Part shown: positions 1-13,264 of the stretch, piece by piece
Numbering within the stretch: position 1 is the first letter of the stretch
Layout of the letters: each line of letters opens with the position of its first letter
Source: Azadirachta indica
Taxonomy: Eukaryota; Streptophyta; Magnoliopsida; Sapindales; Meliaceae
Reading direction: 5' to 3'
Length of the DNA stretch: 64,000 nucleotides
Assembly (NCBI GenBank): GCA_022749755.1
Contig: CM040448.1
Coordinates: forward strand, 4,586,481-4,650,480
Notes under the pieces: model-generated
The model's database searches: none
The model's input: only the letters and a program-made list of their open reading frames with translations
Told to the model about the DNA's origin: nothing
Made by a program: the position numbers and the translations under genes

Positions 1-1426
1 GATTCGGCTGGAATGTGGGTGAGGGTGAACCTCTCACTGTTTCTTTTGAGAAATATCATAGTTTTTTCTTTTTTTTTCTAATATTAGAATTTCATTAATT
101 TTCAAAGATTTTATCCAAAAAATATATTTTCCTTTATAAAAAAAATTAATATTGAGATTTTAAAAATAATTTTTATATTAAATTTTTAATAACGGTTCAT
201 TTGATTAATATTTTTAATAATGACTCATTCGAATTAGTAGCTGTAGATACATATATATATTTATTCGGATAATTCTTAGGCTCACATTAATTCGGATAAT
301 TTCTACTCTCACATTAATTTAATTAGAGAGAAATTTTAACATTATTCTTTAAACTTAAGTATCTATGCTTCAAGAAATTTAATTAATATTTTAAAAAAAT
401 AGAGTAAAAATTATGAAAAATTAAGGATGTTTTGCTACAAGCTCATCAATTAAATAGAAAACAATGAGAAAATAAAAATTACTAAGTGATGACTGAAAAA
501 TTCCTTTTGCTCTAAATATTAGTATGAACAATATTAAGACAACAGCAATAAAGCGAAGAAATAAAATTAAAACAGTAAAAAAAAAAATGTAAACGAGCGC
601 GCGCCCTTTCGTGGAAACGCACCGTTTCATATGTTTCCTGATGTAGCGTGGTAACTGTTCCCTTCCTATTCTTCCTTCCGATACTGTACTGTATAAACAT
701 GGCAATTTGTTAACATTCTTTCCGTCTTCTTCTCCAAGTTGACAAACACAGAAACACAATTTACACAACCAGAACACACAGGTCTCTCTCCCTTCGTCCC
801 CTCTTATTTTTTATTTATTATCAAATTCTTTGACAGAGTTCTGTTAGAAAACTTTCATGAATTTACACCATGATAGCATACAACACAGATATTTAAGAGT
901 AGTTCTTCGTTGAAATTGCTTTGATACTATGAATTAAGGGTTTTTAGATTATAAATGGTTGAATATAATAATACTAGGAAGGTAAATAAGTCAGTACAAG
1001 ATATGAAAGAAAAACGACTTGTAGTTATATTTTTGCTCTTAATCTCCTGAGTGCTGTTCTATATAATATATATTTACAATCTATTATAATATTAATGGCA
1101 TATGAATTTTTTTGAAAAAAATTTCAGTCGCAATCCATCATACTTTTATTTAATTGTCTCTTTCAGATAAACTCGGCTTCCTTTTCTTGCACTTCAAGTC
1201 TCTTTGTTTTCTAGTTGTAGAATATTTCTCTCTGTCTTGCTCTATCCTAAAGCATATATATAGAATTTACGCTGAGAAGATGCATGAGAAATTGTTGGGC
1301 AAATGAATTGAATTAACAAGTGGATGATTAAATTTAACGAATTTGAATGTTGTGTTACAGGTTTTAATTACATTGGCGACAAATCCTAAGAAGATCAGGA
1401 GATAGAAATTAGTACTAGAATTTCAA
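1..1426. other. AT-rich 5' flank of GEX1 with possible 5' UTR intron
   Basis: No protein gene is supported here. The ORFs on the minus strand at 421-777 are low-complexity, hydrophobic frames in AT-rich DNA, and the longest lacks an ATG. A possible 5' UTR intron of GEX1 runs from a CAG/GTCTCT donor at about 781 to a TTACAG acceptor at about 1361, leaving a short leader before the ATG at 1427. This is inferred from splice-like signals only. Confidence 0.35.
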
Positions 1427-3667
1427 ATGGGTCATCTTCATTCTCCTCATCTTCTGTTTCTGCTAATTTTGTTCCTGGTTTCGCCGATATGCCAGTCCTG
1501 GGGTTGGTTTTCTTCGAGTTCTTCCACAGAGAAAACCCAACAAAGTGATTATTCAAAAGATGTTTCCACTGGTTTTGTTGCTGAATTCTCTATGAAGGGT
1601 CTTCACAACGAGAAGGGGAAGCAGCTTGTTGAAGATGCCAAAAGGAAATTGGTTGGCTCAAACACTTGTTGGCAAAATGCTTATAGACATCTCTTTGCCG
1701 GGTGCTCGGAGATTATTGCCATCGAAGAGAATCGTTCTAGATTTGCCTGGCATCTAAGTGATTGCTTTCAGAAGGATTCCGGGAGGCCTGCATTTCCGTA
1801 CTGTGATCAGAAATCTGCCATGATTAATTGCTTAAAGAAGTTAGATGATAAGGAGCATAAGGTTTACCTTGCATTCTTGTTGGAAACCAACTCTATCTGC
1901 TATCAGTTACAGTTGAGTACAATTCTTTTACTTGATTGAATTTTGGAGTTTTTAGTGTTTCATGGAAGACTGACTAGAGTTTTAATGTTGTGCTTTTTAC
2001 CAGAGCTCATGCGTTCCAGTATGAAACAGAGAGATTGGTTAATGAGCTTAAGAATTCAGCGGATTATACAGAACACAAGCTGGAAATCATAGAAGAAAAA
2101 TCTGACACTCTACTGCAGAGCTCAAACCAGGTTCACGATTCACTGAATTCGATTGAATACCAGGTTAATAATGTAGCTCAAACAGCGAAGGGCGTACAAG
2201 ATCATATGGATGTTTTATCAAGGCATTCAGAAGCTGTTTTCAACCAATCCAAGAAAATTGCAGATTCTCAATCAGAGCTGGAAGAAGGACAAGTGAGAAT
2301 GAAAGAAAAACTGGATGAAGGGATGACAATGCTTCATGATGCTTACAGTAATTTGGGCAAGGAAGTGAATGACCTGAGATATGAAGCTATAGAAATCGAG
2401 AAGGAAATCGGCAAAGTTGGAGATGCAATGTTTTCCAAGATGGAAAATTTGCAAAGAAAAGCTGATGATATTGGGAGCAAGGCAGGGGATTCTTTAGATA
2501 AGCAACAAGAGCTTCTTCAGGGACAATCAACAGCACTTGAGGGTCTTCGATTTTTAACTAAATTTCAGTCTGAAGCACTTGAAGAGAGCAGGTAATATTG
2601 GCTAGTAATTAGTGAAGTCAAAACTGAAATTAAGTAATCAATTAATTTTCTAACGAATTTCTTCTGAATTACAGGAATACTCTGCAAGAGTTGGCTGAAT
2701 ATGGCCATAGACAACAGGAGGAGCTTCTCAAGCGACAAGAACAGCTTCAAAAAGTCCATGATCACTTGGTCGAAAACTCGAGGTCGATATTGGCAGCTCA
2801 GGTTTGCAGTACCTCTAAGAAGCATTATGACTGTAAATTGAAGTACTTGCTTGGATTAGTGTTTAAATGGGGTTTCTCCATTTGTGCAGGAAGCTTTTGA
2901 ATCAAGGCAAGCAAGCATGTTCCTTGCTCTGGATAAGCTGTTTACTTTGCACAATGCTATGCTGCTGGAATCTAGAATAATCAAAGCTTTCTTCATCTAC
3001 TCTATGTCTATCTTTATCATATACATGTTCACCAGCACAAAGCAAACCTATACTGTCAGACCCAGATTATACATTGGTATGCATCTTTCGCAGTCTTTGT
3101 TGAATTCCTTCTACCACTGCAAAATCCAATAGGTTCATTGACAAAAAATCATTGAAATAAACTGTTCACAGGGTTGTGCATCACATTGCTGATGGAAATC
3201 GCCATATTTCGGTTCACAACAAATGAGATTGAGCAACAAACATGGATAGTAAATTTAGTTAGAACACTGTCTGTGCTTCTTGCTGCATTTCAGCTTCTCC
3301 ATGCTATTTATACATACAGGTATATCAATAAAAGCATGGAAGATTTTTCAGGTTGAAAGACTCATTATATAGATATCAGAACTGAAAGAATGTTTTGTTG
3401 CTATGCAGGGACTACGAAATCTTGAATCATCAGATGCTACTAACCTTAGTTGAGAAGATTAATGGCATGCAAAGAAGCAAAGAATTGTCCTGGGACTCAG
3501 ATAGCGATGTAGACTGGTCTTCATGGATTGACACAGACCTACCGGAGGAATTAGACGATTTTGAGGACCCTAACTACAGAATTCCGGAAGAAGTCGGAGA
3601 GAACTGGATCACAAGCTCTTCAATTACAACAAAATATGATCTTCGTCCTCGTCCTTTTTATAGATAA
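1427..3667 (+). CDS. GEX1: GEX1 (gamete expressed 1), KAR5/Brambleberry-type nuclear fusion protein
   Basis: Six exons join in frame: 1427-1911, 2004-2591, 2675-2801, 2890-3076, 3172-3319 and 3409-3667, giving about 597 residues, close to the usual length of plant GEX1. All introns are GT-AG. The ATG at 1427 opens a hydrophobic signal peptide (about residues 1-25). A cysteine-rich luminal domain follows (Cys 81, 93, 113, 126, 135, 158), typical of the GEX1/KAR5/Brambleberry family. Exons 2 and 3 encode long coiled coils. Exons 4 and 5 encode hydrophobic membrane segments, and exon 6 encodes an acidic tail. In Arabidopsis GEX1 sits in the nuclear envelope and acts in nuclear fusion during gametogenesis, fertilisation and early embryogenesis. 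The identification rests on recognising the protein; the function is inferred from the family. The frame is intact. Confidence 0.93.
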
Positions 3668-3894
3668 TCTCATGTCCTATAGTTTTGACTAGGAAGTTCA
3701 TTTGTATTAGTGGTACCAATCATATACTATTTATATTGTGCTTTACTATCTGAAGCTCAGTAGATTTAATACTTATCAGTCTAACACAGAGTAGAGCAGT
3801 GTTTCTTCTAATTGAGCTGCTGCCTTTGATGCACTTATAATCATACGCAATTACAAAGCATAAGGAAAAAGAAAAAGACTTGCAAACAGTCGAT

Positions 3895-4345
3895 CATTTT
3901 ATTTCAGCAGCTGGTTCTGGACATGAAGCAAATCATCAATTGGTTTTGAAGCAAATCATTATATTTCCTCGGGCGGTTTTGAACGTGAAGCAATCCCAGT
4001 TTGATTGTAAGAGCTCTCCCAATTCCGCCCATCATAGTGCTCAATCTCAACATGGGATAGAGTTCCCAGATCCACACACTCGAATGTAATTACAATTCCA
4101 TCCGGATTAGAACGAGGAATATAGAACGAAATGTGCGCTTTGCTGTACGAGTGCCAAAGGTGTAAGTTGTGAGAAACTCTTTTGAATCGCCCAAAAGCTC
4201 AAAACATTTTAGAAGGGATAATGAAATGAACATTGCCTCTTATGGAGCAGTCAGAACAGTTGCACTTCCAAGCTACAACATTATTCGGTGCTTGAACTCG
4301 CCATCTTACTTTTCCACAGTGGCATCCACCATTGTGTATTATAAA
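3895..4345 (-). pseudogene. GFA/CENP-V domain pseudogene, copy 1
   Basis: This is a close DNA-level copy of the intact GFA gene at 7193-7615, in the same orientation. It lacks about 22 bases near 4130 that encode the second zinc-binding part (FCKVCG in the intact gene), which also shifts the frame. The start-codon region is lost at the upstream end near 4345. Its 5' exon is also duplicated at about 4495-4700, so this was a genomic duplication and not a retrocopy. It lies only about 230 bp downstream of GEX1. Confidence 0.8.
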
Positions 4346-4494
4346 ATAAAGCATTCTGCTGTACATTTTCCATCAAAACGTAGTAACTTTCCTAAACAAT
4401 CAAAATCAGAAAGAACACTTTGCTAACTCTGTGACACACATCTTTATCTTCATGTGATACAAAACACTGTCATAATCAATAAAAAATGGGTGTT

Positions 4495-4700
4495 TGTTTA
4501 CCTGCAGAGGGAACTGCCAAATAATGAACAAGAACCCCAGATCCCAAGCTTCAAAACAAAACAGTGTTTCTGCTGATCTGATCTCCCAACTTCTTCTCTG
4601 CAGTTTAAGCTTAACTTCAGCTGAGACACCGCGTGACCAGCACCTTGTACTTTGTTTTCTATATTTTAGTGCTTCGGATAAACACTTTTTCTTTTCTTTT
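4495..4700 (-). pseudogene. Copy of the GFA non-coding 5' exon
   Basis: This stretch closely resembles 8535-8750, the presumed 5' UTR exon of the intact GFA gene, including the donor-like boundary (GTAAACAAAC on the minus strand) at the low-coordinate side. It belongs with pseudogene copy 1. Apparent ORFs on either strand are incidental. Confidence 0.6.
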
Positions 4701-4859
4701 TCTCTATTATAATATTCATCAATCATGTATTTGTTTTGTTGTATACGTTCCCATTTTTTATATTCATAAAATTCATGAGTTTCTTGCTCTTTTAGTTTAT
4801 TTTTTCTTACCATAAAAAGCTCAAGCGATTTCATATAATTATTTATTTTGAATAATAAT

Positions 4860-6075
4860 CTAATTTAACCTTACACAATTGAAATTTTAGCTAGTAATAA
4901 AACCATGCATCTTTGTCATATAAATTAATAAGTAATATATGTATTTGTTTCTATAAACGAAATTACGGGATGATGGAAAATGATTCATTTAAATATATTT
5001 TTATATCTATTCATACAAATTACTGCAAAAGGCTTTATTTTATTTTTTTAAAGGATCTCAAGAAGTGGTTAGTCCAAGATGCATCAATATTTTAATAAAA
5101 TGTTTTATTAAAATAATATTTTTGATTGATTTTGTTATTAAGAATATTCAATATAAATAAATAGAATAATGTTAGCAATAACACCCATTTAAAACAACTT
5201 ATAATTATTTTATTTTAAATGAAGTTTTTTTCTTTTTTTAATTTTTTTAAAAGTACTCAATTTAATTTTTTCAAAAAAAATTCAATTATAGAAAGTTAAA
5301 TGAAACCAAGATATTGTTGTTAAAAAAATGTAACAATTGAAAGATTTAAAAAGAAATTATAGTAATAATAACAATTAAAAGAAAAAATGATTTAGGATAT
5401 AAAATTTTTATTTTTTTTTTAAAGGAAGGAATTTCATTAACAAAAAAGAAAAAAAGTATAAACATGTACGGTATTAACCAATTGCATCAATTCAGTTAAC
5501 CTTATTTGACTATGAAGTCATTACGCTAAAAAATATTTCTTAATTAATGAAGCACAAATAAATTATAAGTATAAAATAATTTTCTTTTATTATTGAATCA
5601 AATATTCGTTTTCTCATTCTTATATTTTTTTTATTTTAAATTTCAATGGATTATTATTTTTTAAAAAAAATTGTTGTGATGAATAATTTTATAAGTACAA
5701 AAAAGAATTAAAATACTTGTTATATAGACTAGATCTAGTTGATTTTTATTTTGGCATTTTATTATGGTGTAATAAGCAAAAATAAAATTCTTACTATGTC
5801 GACATTTATTAAGGTGTAATAGTAAAAATAAAACTTTTAAATTGTATTAATGGGTATCTAAGTATATATATATATAAATATATATATATATTTGAAAGTA
5901 CATTCTGGGAAGGAGATGAAATATCATCTTCAGATTTAGGTGAAACTTAAAGGAAATTTGGAGGCCAGAAGTTGGCCGCTTGAATGAAATTTGGGCTTGC
6001 ACAGATAGGCGCAAACGACATAGAAGACAAAATTATAAGGTAAAACCGTGAAACTAAAAAAATTCGAAAACATTA
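4860..6075. repeat. tRNA-associated duplicated block, copy 1 (AT-rich)
   Basis: AT-rich DNA whose segments (about 5090-6075) are repeated, diverged, at 13700-14651, 16120-16740 and 17700-19610. Recognisable shared pieces include a run around 5320-5480, and the last about 200 bases before each tRNA, containing GGGCTTG, ACAGATAGGC and AACGACAT. No gene is seen. A (TA)n tract lies near 5866-5890. Confidence 0.6.
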
Positions 6076-6147
6076 TATCAGAGCCAGGTTTCGATCCTGG
6101 GACCTGTGGGTTATGGGCCCACCACGCTTCCGCTGCGCCACTCTGAT
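6076..6147 (-). tRNA. Initiator tRNA-Met (CAT), copy 1
   Basis: A 72-nt cloverleaf reads on the minus strand: the acceptor stem begins ATCAGAG and pairs with CTCTGAT; the D arm contains GCGCAGCGGAAGCG; the anticodon loop is CCCATAA with CAT; and the T arm carries GATCGAAACC. The sequence matches the plant initiator tRNA-Met. There is no intron. Just downstream on the minus strand is a T-rich run suitable as a pol III terminator, and a CAA motif lies just upstream, as is usual for plant tRNA genes. It is identical over 72 nt to the copies at 14652 and 19611. Confidence 0.95.
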
Positions 6148-6319
6148 TATTGATATTAATTTTGTGCAATATAATATATAAAATTAATAATCTTTACAGC
6201 TGGCCAACGACATACATTTGCGTTGTTACCCAAAGTTCTTCGGGGAGGAAAGGGTTTTGCTTCCAGGTCTCATCGATATATTATTATAGGGAAATTTTTA
6301 ACAATAACCAATATATTAT

Positions 6320-6545
6320 AGGGGAATTTTTAACAATAATCAATATTAGTTATTAGTTTTCTTAAATAATTACCATATAATATATATTATAAAAATGATT
6401 AATTTAGATCAAAATACCCTCTTAAAAATTTTTCAAAAATAACCATTAAACACATTCATGTAAGGATGTTATAGTTCAAAAAATTTTAAGATGATCATTT
6501 TTTAAAGGCATTTTAAGTAATAATTATTATCAAAAATTCACTAAG
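6320..6545. mobile_element. Small MITE-like element with imperfect terminal inverted repeats
   Basis: The left end (GGGGAATTTTTAACAATAAT) and the reverse complement of the right end (GTGAATTTTTGATAATAATT) match over about 24 bases, enclosing about 180 bp of AT-rich, non-coding DNA. The left terminal motif is also tandemly doubled (about 6286-6340). No clear target-site duplication was found, so the class is open. Confidence 0.4.
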
Positions 6546-7192
6546 TGTCACTCATTTTCGTTAAATTTACTATATTCTAGAATTACAAATGATTCTGAAA
6601 TTGATTTTGCGTTGTGTATAACACTGGAATCTTTTTGTAGACAGCATTAGATTGGAGAAGCAAAGGGCTGTTGTCGGAGAGAACTTGCCGTATGGAATCA
6701 TATTCAACACCCTTCAGCCTTCAGTGCCCAATCAAACCTCAAAAGAACAAGCACTTAACCATGACTTCAACAGCTTCACTTCTTCTGCTATGAGGTTCAG
6801 CTTAGTCATCTGTTCAGCTCTCCCTACCAATCCTTGCTATTTATATGTATTGGATTTTGAAGGGATTATTCAATTACATAATTCCCTTTTTTGAAAAATT
6901 CAGTGGTCAACACCACCAAAAAATTTGGAAAAATTGATGATGCAAGCAATGACATAAAAAATTTATGATTTTGTAGAGCCATCTCTCTTGAAAAATAAAT
7001 AAAAACAAAATATGCATATCCTCTCATAATTATCGGTCTAACACACAGTAGAAGAGATAAAAAGTGTGTTTCTTGTAATTGAACTACTGCCTTCCATGCA
7101 CCTATAAAGCATGAGGATCATTTTATTATTTCATCAGCTGGTTCAGAACACGAAGCAAATCATCTTATTTCATCAATAGGTTTTGAAGCAAA

Positions 7193-7615
7193 TCATTTTA
7201 CTTCCTCATTGGTTTTTGAACATGAAGCAACCCCACTTTGATTGTAATAGCTCTCCCAATTCTTCCCATCATAGTGCTTAATCTCAACATGCGACAGAGT
7301 TCCCGGATCCACACACTTGAATGTAATTGCAATTCCATCCGGATTAGAACGCGGAATATAGAATGAAGTGATACCACAAACCTTACAGAATGTGTGCTTA
7401 GCTGTATGAGTGCCAAAGGTGTAAGTTGTAAGAAACTCTTTTGAATCGCCCAAAACCTCAAACATTTTAGAAGGGACAATGAAATGAACATTGCCTCTCA
7501 TGGAGCAGTCAGAACAGTCGCACTTCCAAGCTACAACATTATTTGGTGCTTGAACTCGCCATCTTACTTTTCCACAGTGGCAACCACCGTTGTGTACTAT
7601 AACATCTCCATCCAT
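7193..7615 (-). CDS. CENP-V/GFA-domain (Mss4-like) zinc protein
   Basis: A single coding exon of 140 residues. I chose the ATG at 7615; an in-frame upstream extension has no ATG and crosses a likely splice acceptor at about 7637. Zinc-ligand motifs of the GFA/CENP-V family are all present: GGCHCGKVRW (Cys 12 and 14), CDCSDC (Cys 32, 34, 37) and FCKVCG (Cys 77, 80). The family includes bacterial glutathione-dependent formaldehyde-activating enzymes, and plant genomes carry short single-domain members of uncertain function, so no reaction is claimed. A non-coding 5' exon is likely at 8559-8725. This is the only intact copy in a local array of pseudogenes. The short length fits the plant family. 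Confidence 0.85.
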   Translation of the reverse strand: MDGDVIVHNGGCHCGKVRWRVQAPNNVVAWKCDCSDCSMRGNVHFIVPSKMFEVLGDSKEFLTTYTFGTHTAKHTFCKVCGITSFYIPRSNPDGIAITFKCVDPGTLSHVEIKHYDGKNWESYYNQSGVASCSKTNEEVK

Positions 7616-8558
7616 CCTAAATTCCCTTGTGTGTAACTGCAACCAGACTATAATGTTTTAATGCTGTAAATTGAAGCTGTGCTTGCGGAAGCAGTATATG
7701 CAAAGCACAAGGAATAATTGAACAACACTAAAGAAGATCGGTCTCAGCAGGAAAGAGTTAAATACATGAGAAAACAGAACAAATTTCAACTATAACAGGA
7801 AAATAACGAGTCACAAGTAGGACATAGTACCACTATGAAGCAAAAGTACCAAAGAGCTAGCCTCCAAGGTTTTAGGACCATGGAAGTGGAAATTACAGAA
7901 GATATGATCAACTTTGAACCGTCTTCAACTATGATAAGATATTTGATTAACCAGTTACAAGTAGGACCTAGTACCACTATGAGGCAATAAGTACCAAAGA
8001 TAGACACAGGCAGAAAATCTTAAATATTACTATATATATTCATAATACCCAGGGCCATAGATGTGTATGACACCAAGCACTATCTCAATTAATTTAGGAT
8101 GTGTACAATGAACTGATCATAAACCACAACAAAGTATCAATAAGAACTTGATACAACGCTTTGAACACAAACTGAATATAGACCATAGCATACTATTAGA
8201 TGAAAAAGCATACCTGCCTTGTACATGAAAGAGTAAGCACCATGTACTATTTAAAGGGTTAAAATTAATGCTACAAATAAAGCAATCTGCTGTACGATTT
8301 CCATCAAAATGTTCGTAGCTTTCCTAAACAATCAAAATCAGAGAAAGAAGATCGAGCTCAACAGTTGGCTAACTATTTAAAGATTGCTACTTCATTGAAT
8401 AGAAGGTCCGATGAGAATACTATCTCATCAAACTGAAACCCAAGGTTTTATCTTCATATGAGAAACAGAGAACACTTTTTCACATCTTATTCTTCATATG
8501 ATAAACAGACAGAACACTGTTGTAAGTAATAAAAGATGGGTGTTTGTTTGTTTACCTG

Positions 8559-8725
8559 TCGAGGGAGAAGTAAATTGACCCGCCGAATAACGAAGCAAGA
8601 ACCCCAGATCCCAAGCTTCAAATCAATGCAGAGAGTTGCTGATTTGATCTCCCAACTTCTCCTCAGGAGTTTAAGCTTAAGACTTCCACTGAGACACTGC
8701 GTGACGAAGACCTTGTACTCCGTTT
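8559..8725 (-). other. Probable 5' UTR exon of the intact GFA gene
   Basis: Read on the minus strand, the segment is free of ATG and ends in GACAG followed by GTAAACAAAC, a good donor. An acceptor (GGTTGCAG) lies at about 7637, 22 nt before the coding ATG. The same exon is copied at 4495-4700 beside pseudogene 1, which supports it as part of the gene. Transcription start is not determined. The intron between (7637-8558) shows no other gene. Confidence 0.5.
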
Positions 8726-8780
8726 TCTAAATTTTACTGCTTCCAGATAAACAGTTTTTCTTTTTCTTTATTATAATATT

Positions 8781-8781
8781 C

Positions 8782-8813
<32 letters not shown>
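8781..8813. repeat. (ATCA)n microsatellite
   Basis: About eight tandem ATCA units directly upstream of the GFA 5' exon. The homologous place in copy 1 (near 4710) has only one or two units, so the repeat expanded after duplication. Confidence 0.9.
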
Positions 8814-8815
<2 letters not shown>

Positions 8816-9059
8816 TCAATCATTCTCGAAAATTTGGTCTTTATTCTATGTTTTCTATCACAGTTTCTCAAATTTACGACAGTAGCCACCGAGTCACAAG
8901 CTCCGGTAGTAAAATACACTCGTGCTCCGATTCGGGTGCCACACTTTACAAAACGTGGGAGTCCTCGGGTAGATTTTCCCGTCTTTATAAAGCCAAAATT
9001 CTCTTCAATTTATGTAACAACAGATGTAAAACATATCATAATAAAATATTTTTAAACTA

Positions 9060-12000
9060 CACTAATATATAAATATATATTATCAATAAATTGTATATTT
9101 AATATGTACTATTAAATAAAAAATTACACGATAACATATTACTTCTTTTAGAAAAGTATTTATTTAAAATTTGTTCCGGTACCTTTTGAAATGCAAAATT
9201 ATTGTTTAAATTTTTATAGTCTAATTTTACTATCAATAGTGAAAGTTTCTCTCATTTGTACCTAAATTAGCATTCTTACAATGCATTATTGGTGTTATAT
9301 TCCCATTTATATATTCATAAAATTCATGAAATTCTTGTTCTTTTTGTTTATTTTTTCTTACTAAAAATCTAAAGCAATTTTATATTGTTCAGCCTCGTAT
9401 TCTTTTAGACTTCTCAATTTATTAGATTTATATTTCTTTCATTGAGCCACGCATTAGGTTTCATATTTGTTTAGGCTTTTCACTCTGATAGACTTATATT
9501 TCCTTCATTGAATCACACAGGTCAACCCTAATAAAAAAGAGATTTTTTTTTGGTTATTAGGCTTACTTCTCGATCGACATTTTATTAAAATTAGAATTCT
9601 AAAAAACTTAATTGAAAGAGGAAAGGAAAATGTGTATATAAGTAAAATGAAAGTAAAAATAGGATATCTTCTCCATATATAAATAAATTCTATTAGTTGA
9701 TATCAGAGAGCAAAATATAGTATTAATAATTGGTGTTGTATATGAGAAAAAAGATAAAAAGTAATTTGTCATTATTTAAAATTAACTATTTTATTTTATT
9801 TTATTTTTAGTTTTAGTTTTAGCTTCTTACAAAATTCAAGAGAGTTGAAAATGTGCTTTACAAACTATCACTCTAGGCTTCTAGACGAAATTATTATGGT
9901 AAGAAAATTTCATGGTGTACTAAAAAGTATGTACTTATTTATTTTTATATTAATTGCATGCATATTTTAAAATATTTTATTTTGTCGATAAAATATTTTA
10001 AGGAGTGTGTTCAACCCCTCTTAGTGGTAAGATTCCCTACAATATTGTGGGATTTCCACAATATTAGAATGTGGGCAGATCTCCTCCAATTTGTAGAAAA
10101 ATACCGCAATGTATGTATTCAGATGTTTAGAATATTCGTAGAAGTCTAAAATGTAGTGTAATCATCATAAATAAACTTCTAATAAATATATCGTATATAT
10201 CTAGATAATAACATAATATTGAAGAGAAAAGTTATATTTAAAAAAAAATTGTTCAACTTAAATAAAAAATAATTCAAAAAAAATAAATAAATAAACATCA
10301 TTCAACTTTAAAAAAAAAAGAAGAAAATAATAATATTGTTGAATTTATATATCAATCATGTTCACATTTAAATATTATTTAAGTCTAATTATAAATTATA
10401 AATTTATATTAGAGCTAGAAACAAATATTAGTTAAGTCTAATATAAAATATCATCCACACTGATAATAAATATTATTAGAGATCTAATTATCATTCAGGT
10501 TCATATCTAAATATCAATGTTTTATAAAAAAATAATTATATTTATGATATATTAATAAATCCTATTATTAATGTACTAGAAAAGAACTAAATTTCTTTAT
10601 CTACTAATTATTTTATTTTTCAACTTTGAATTTTTATGTTTTATGGTAAAATTTTTTGAAACTTTAATATTTGAGCTTAATGACTTATTAAAATAATTCC
10701 TGTATGATTAATAATTTTCAACTATCTACAATATAGTCTAAAAAATTTATAATTTACTACTTTTAAATTGACAATATGCTTTTGCGTTGAATAATATAAT
10801 TTTTAATTCATTATAATGTTAATAAAATTTTGAATTGTCTCCATAACTCTTTTTATTCTCCAATATAATTGTATAATTATAGTACCCCAAGGACTACAAT
10901 TAGTTTAAAATTTTTTTCATTCATCACTAGCATGAATAAGAAAAAAAAAAAAAAGAGAGATCGTGGTTTAGTATTTCTAGTGAAATTATGAGAAGACTAA
11001 AAACTATTTCAAATAATTGTGTGTACTAAGGTAGCGTTTATTTTTTCTTATCTGAACTCTGAATATGATCAAAATCTGAATTTAATTGAAATCTAAATTT
11101 GAATAATATATTTATTTTTTTTTTTTAAAACATTTGAAAATAAATATTAAGTTATTTATTATGATAAAATAAAAAGTTTGAAATTTGATATTTTGACATA
11201 TATACCCTTTTAAATAATATTTATATTTATAATAATTTTGATTATACTAGTACAATAATAGATAAAAAGTTAATAAATTATATTAGTATGTATATTATTT
11301 ATTTTTTTGATATATGATTTTTTAAAAAAAATAATTTATAAAATTGATGATATAAAGATCAATGAAAATTAAATGAAAATAATAAGTCATGATAATATAG
11401 TTATAATTATATAAATATACAAAATTTATTACAATAATTAAAGTATAAAATATTAGGATTAAAAAGACAAGTAGAAAAGATCCACAATAGAAAAAAATAC
11501 ATTAAAATAGTTAATTAAAATTTTAACTTCATTGATAAATAAATTGATAAAACAGAGATATTTTTAAAAAATAAAAATATTAAATTATTCACACATTTGC
11601 TTATTCGTATTTAAGTCAAAATTTTTAATGTAATTATATTAAGATATTTTTAACAAATATTCAAACATAAATTAAAAAAATAAACAACTCTTAGACATCT
11701 AAATAATTATATTCAGACTTTATCTAAACAATTTTTAAGTTGAAATTGGTCTCGTTTTATTAAAAGAAATCTATGTTTTGAATAAATTAATTAATAAAAT
11801 ATAATATTACACTAACCAAATTAGTTTTAATTGTAAACTGATATATACTGTCCTTTCATCTTTTTTTATACGTCATGATTTAGTGACATGTTTAATGTAT
11901 GTATATTATTTAAGTGTTCTAAATATATATGTTAACATTTATTTGTCTATATTTAATCAACTTAGGGTGTTATTGTATAAACTTTCATTTGTTTATCGTT

Positions 12001-12086
12001 TCCAAGATGAGAAAACTAAAAATACCAACATATGATGGTTCCAAGTAATAATTGTGGCATATGAAGCAAAATAAATTTATTAAAGA
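9060..12086. other. AT-rich intergenic DNA without genes
   Basis: No coding frame with family resemblance is seen. Short frames such as the one near 9958-10149 are low-complexity. Weak inverted similarity exists between about 11030-11100 and 11640-11750, possibly the ends of a decayed DNA transposon, but it is too diverged to call. Confidence 0.5.
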
Positions 12087-12527
12087 GGTATCGACATCTG
12101 ATTTAGAAGGACACTAAACAGTGTACTAAGAAGTACCAATATTTTGTCTAAAATGATACCAAATAAAGTATCAAAGAGGTAAAATGATATCAAATAAAAT
12201 ATCAAAGAGGTATTGACATCTTATCATTCTAGAAGGACACCAAATCATATATATCAAAGAGGTACTAAAATTTTACACAAAAACATATCAAAATGTATAC
12301 CAAAGAAATATTAATACCTTATTTAGAATGACACCAAAAATCATATAAAAAAGGTATCAACATCTTATTCAAAAAGACACTAAAAAATGTAATAAAAAGG
12401 TATTGATATTTAATTTAAAAGGACACTAAATAAAGTAATAAAGGATACCAACATTCAATCCAGAAGGATACCAAGCAAAGAGTTACTAATATTGTGTCCA
12501 AAAGAACATTAAAAAGAGGTACTGAGT
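12087..12527. repeat. Degenerate tandem repeat, period about 45 bp, 9-10 copies
   Basis: Successive units start with GGTAyyrAyAT and continue with TTxxxAAAAGGACACyAAA and a run ending in AAAGA. I can follow about nine or ten units between these coordinates, each 36-52 bp and differing at many positions. It is not coding. Divergence between units indicates an old minisatellite. Confidence 0.75.
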
Positions 12528-13264
12528 AAAAAAAGTTGTTTAATGATCACCTTACCCACATAGAATATATTACTGTCACGAAACCATCTATTAAGGGACT
12601 TTAGAGCTTGACATCGAATTTTAAGAAGAAAAACCTATTTTGGTAACCAAACAAAAAAATGACATGTGGCATATAATTAAAGATAAAACAAAATAGGAAT
12701 TCCTTGAGTGCTATATGTCAAAAGTAAGTTTACTCTCTTTAAAAGAAGTTAACAATAATATTTCATAAGAAAAAAAATAATAATCTAAGGTAACGTAATT
12801 TGGACCAAACCAATTGTGTGACATATTTTTCTCCAAAATTACAATAACTTTTTGTCATTCCCCAGAAAAAAGCATTTTGTTTCTCAACTTTTCTATTAGT
12901 TTTTCTTTCATTGAGATGGAGAAAACTAGAAAATTTATATTTTTTTCTGTCTTTATGTTAACTTAGACATTATAGCACAAATTAGAATTTGGCATACCCT
13001 TTTTCAATTGGCAGCAGTGTCGTATCCCAGGTGTTCGCCAGAAATTAAGAAGCACTCTTATGTTGACGAAGAAACATATACATAGTTGCATTGTTTATTT
13101 ATACATAATTGGCCTAAACGACAATTAATTGATTGAAAAATATCATAAAACGATATAGACCCAAGGCTTTTATTCTTTCAACAAAACAATATACATATAA
13201 ATATATATATATATATATATGTAACCTAGCCTGAATGTGGGATTAATGTCATCTGGATCAAACA

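Noticed and set aside
421..777. Minus-strand frame of 118 codons with hydrophobic tail
   Set aside because: No ATG at its start, low-complexity composition from poly-A/T DNA, no family resemblance.
5936..6169. Minus-strand frame of 77 codons across the first tRNA
   Set aside because: Part of it is the tRNA itself read as protein; the frame at 19491-19676 has the same origin.
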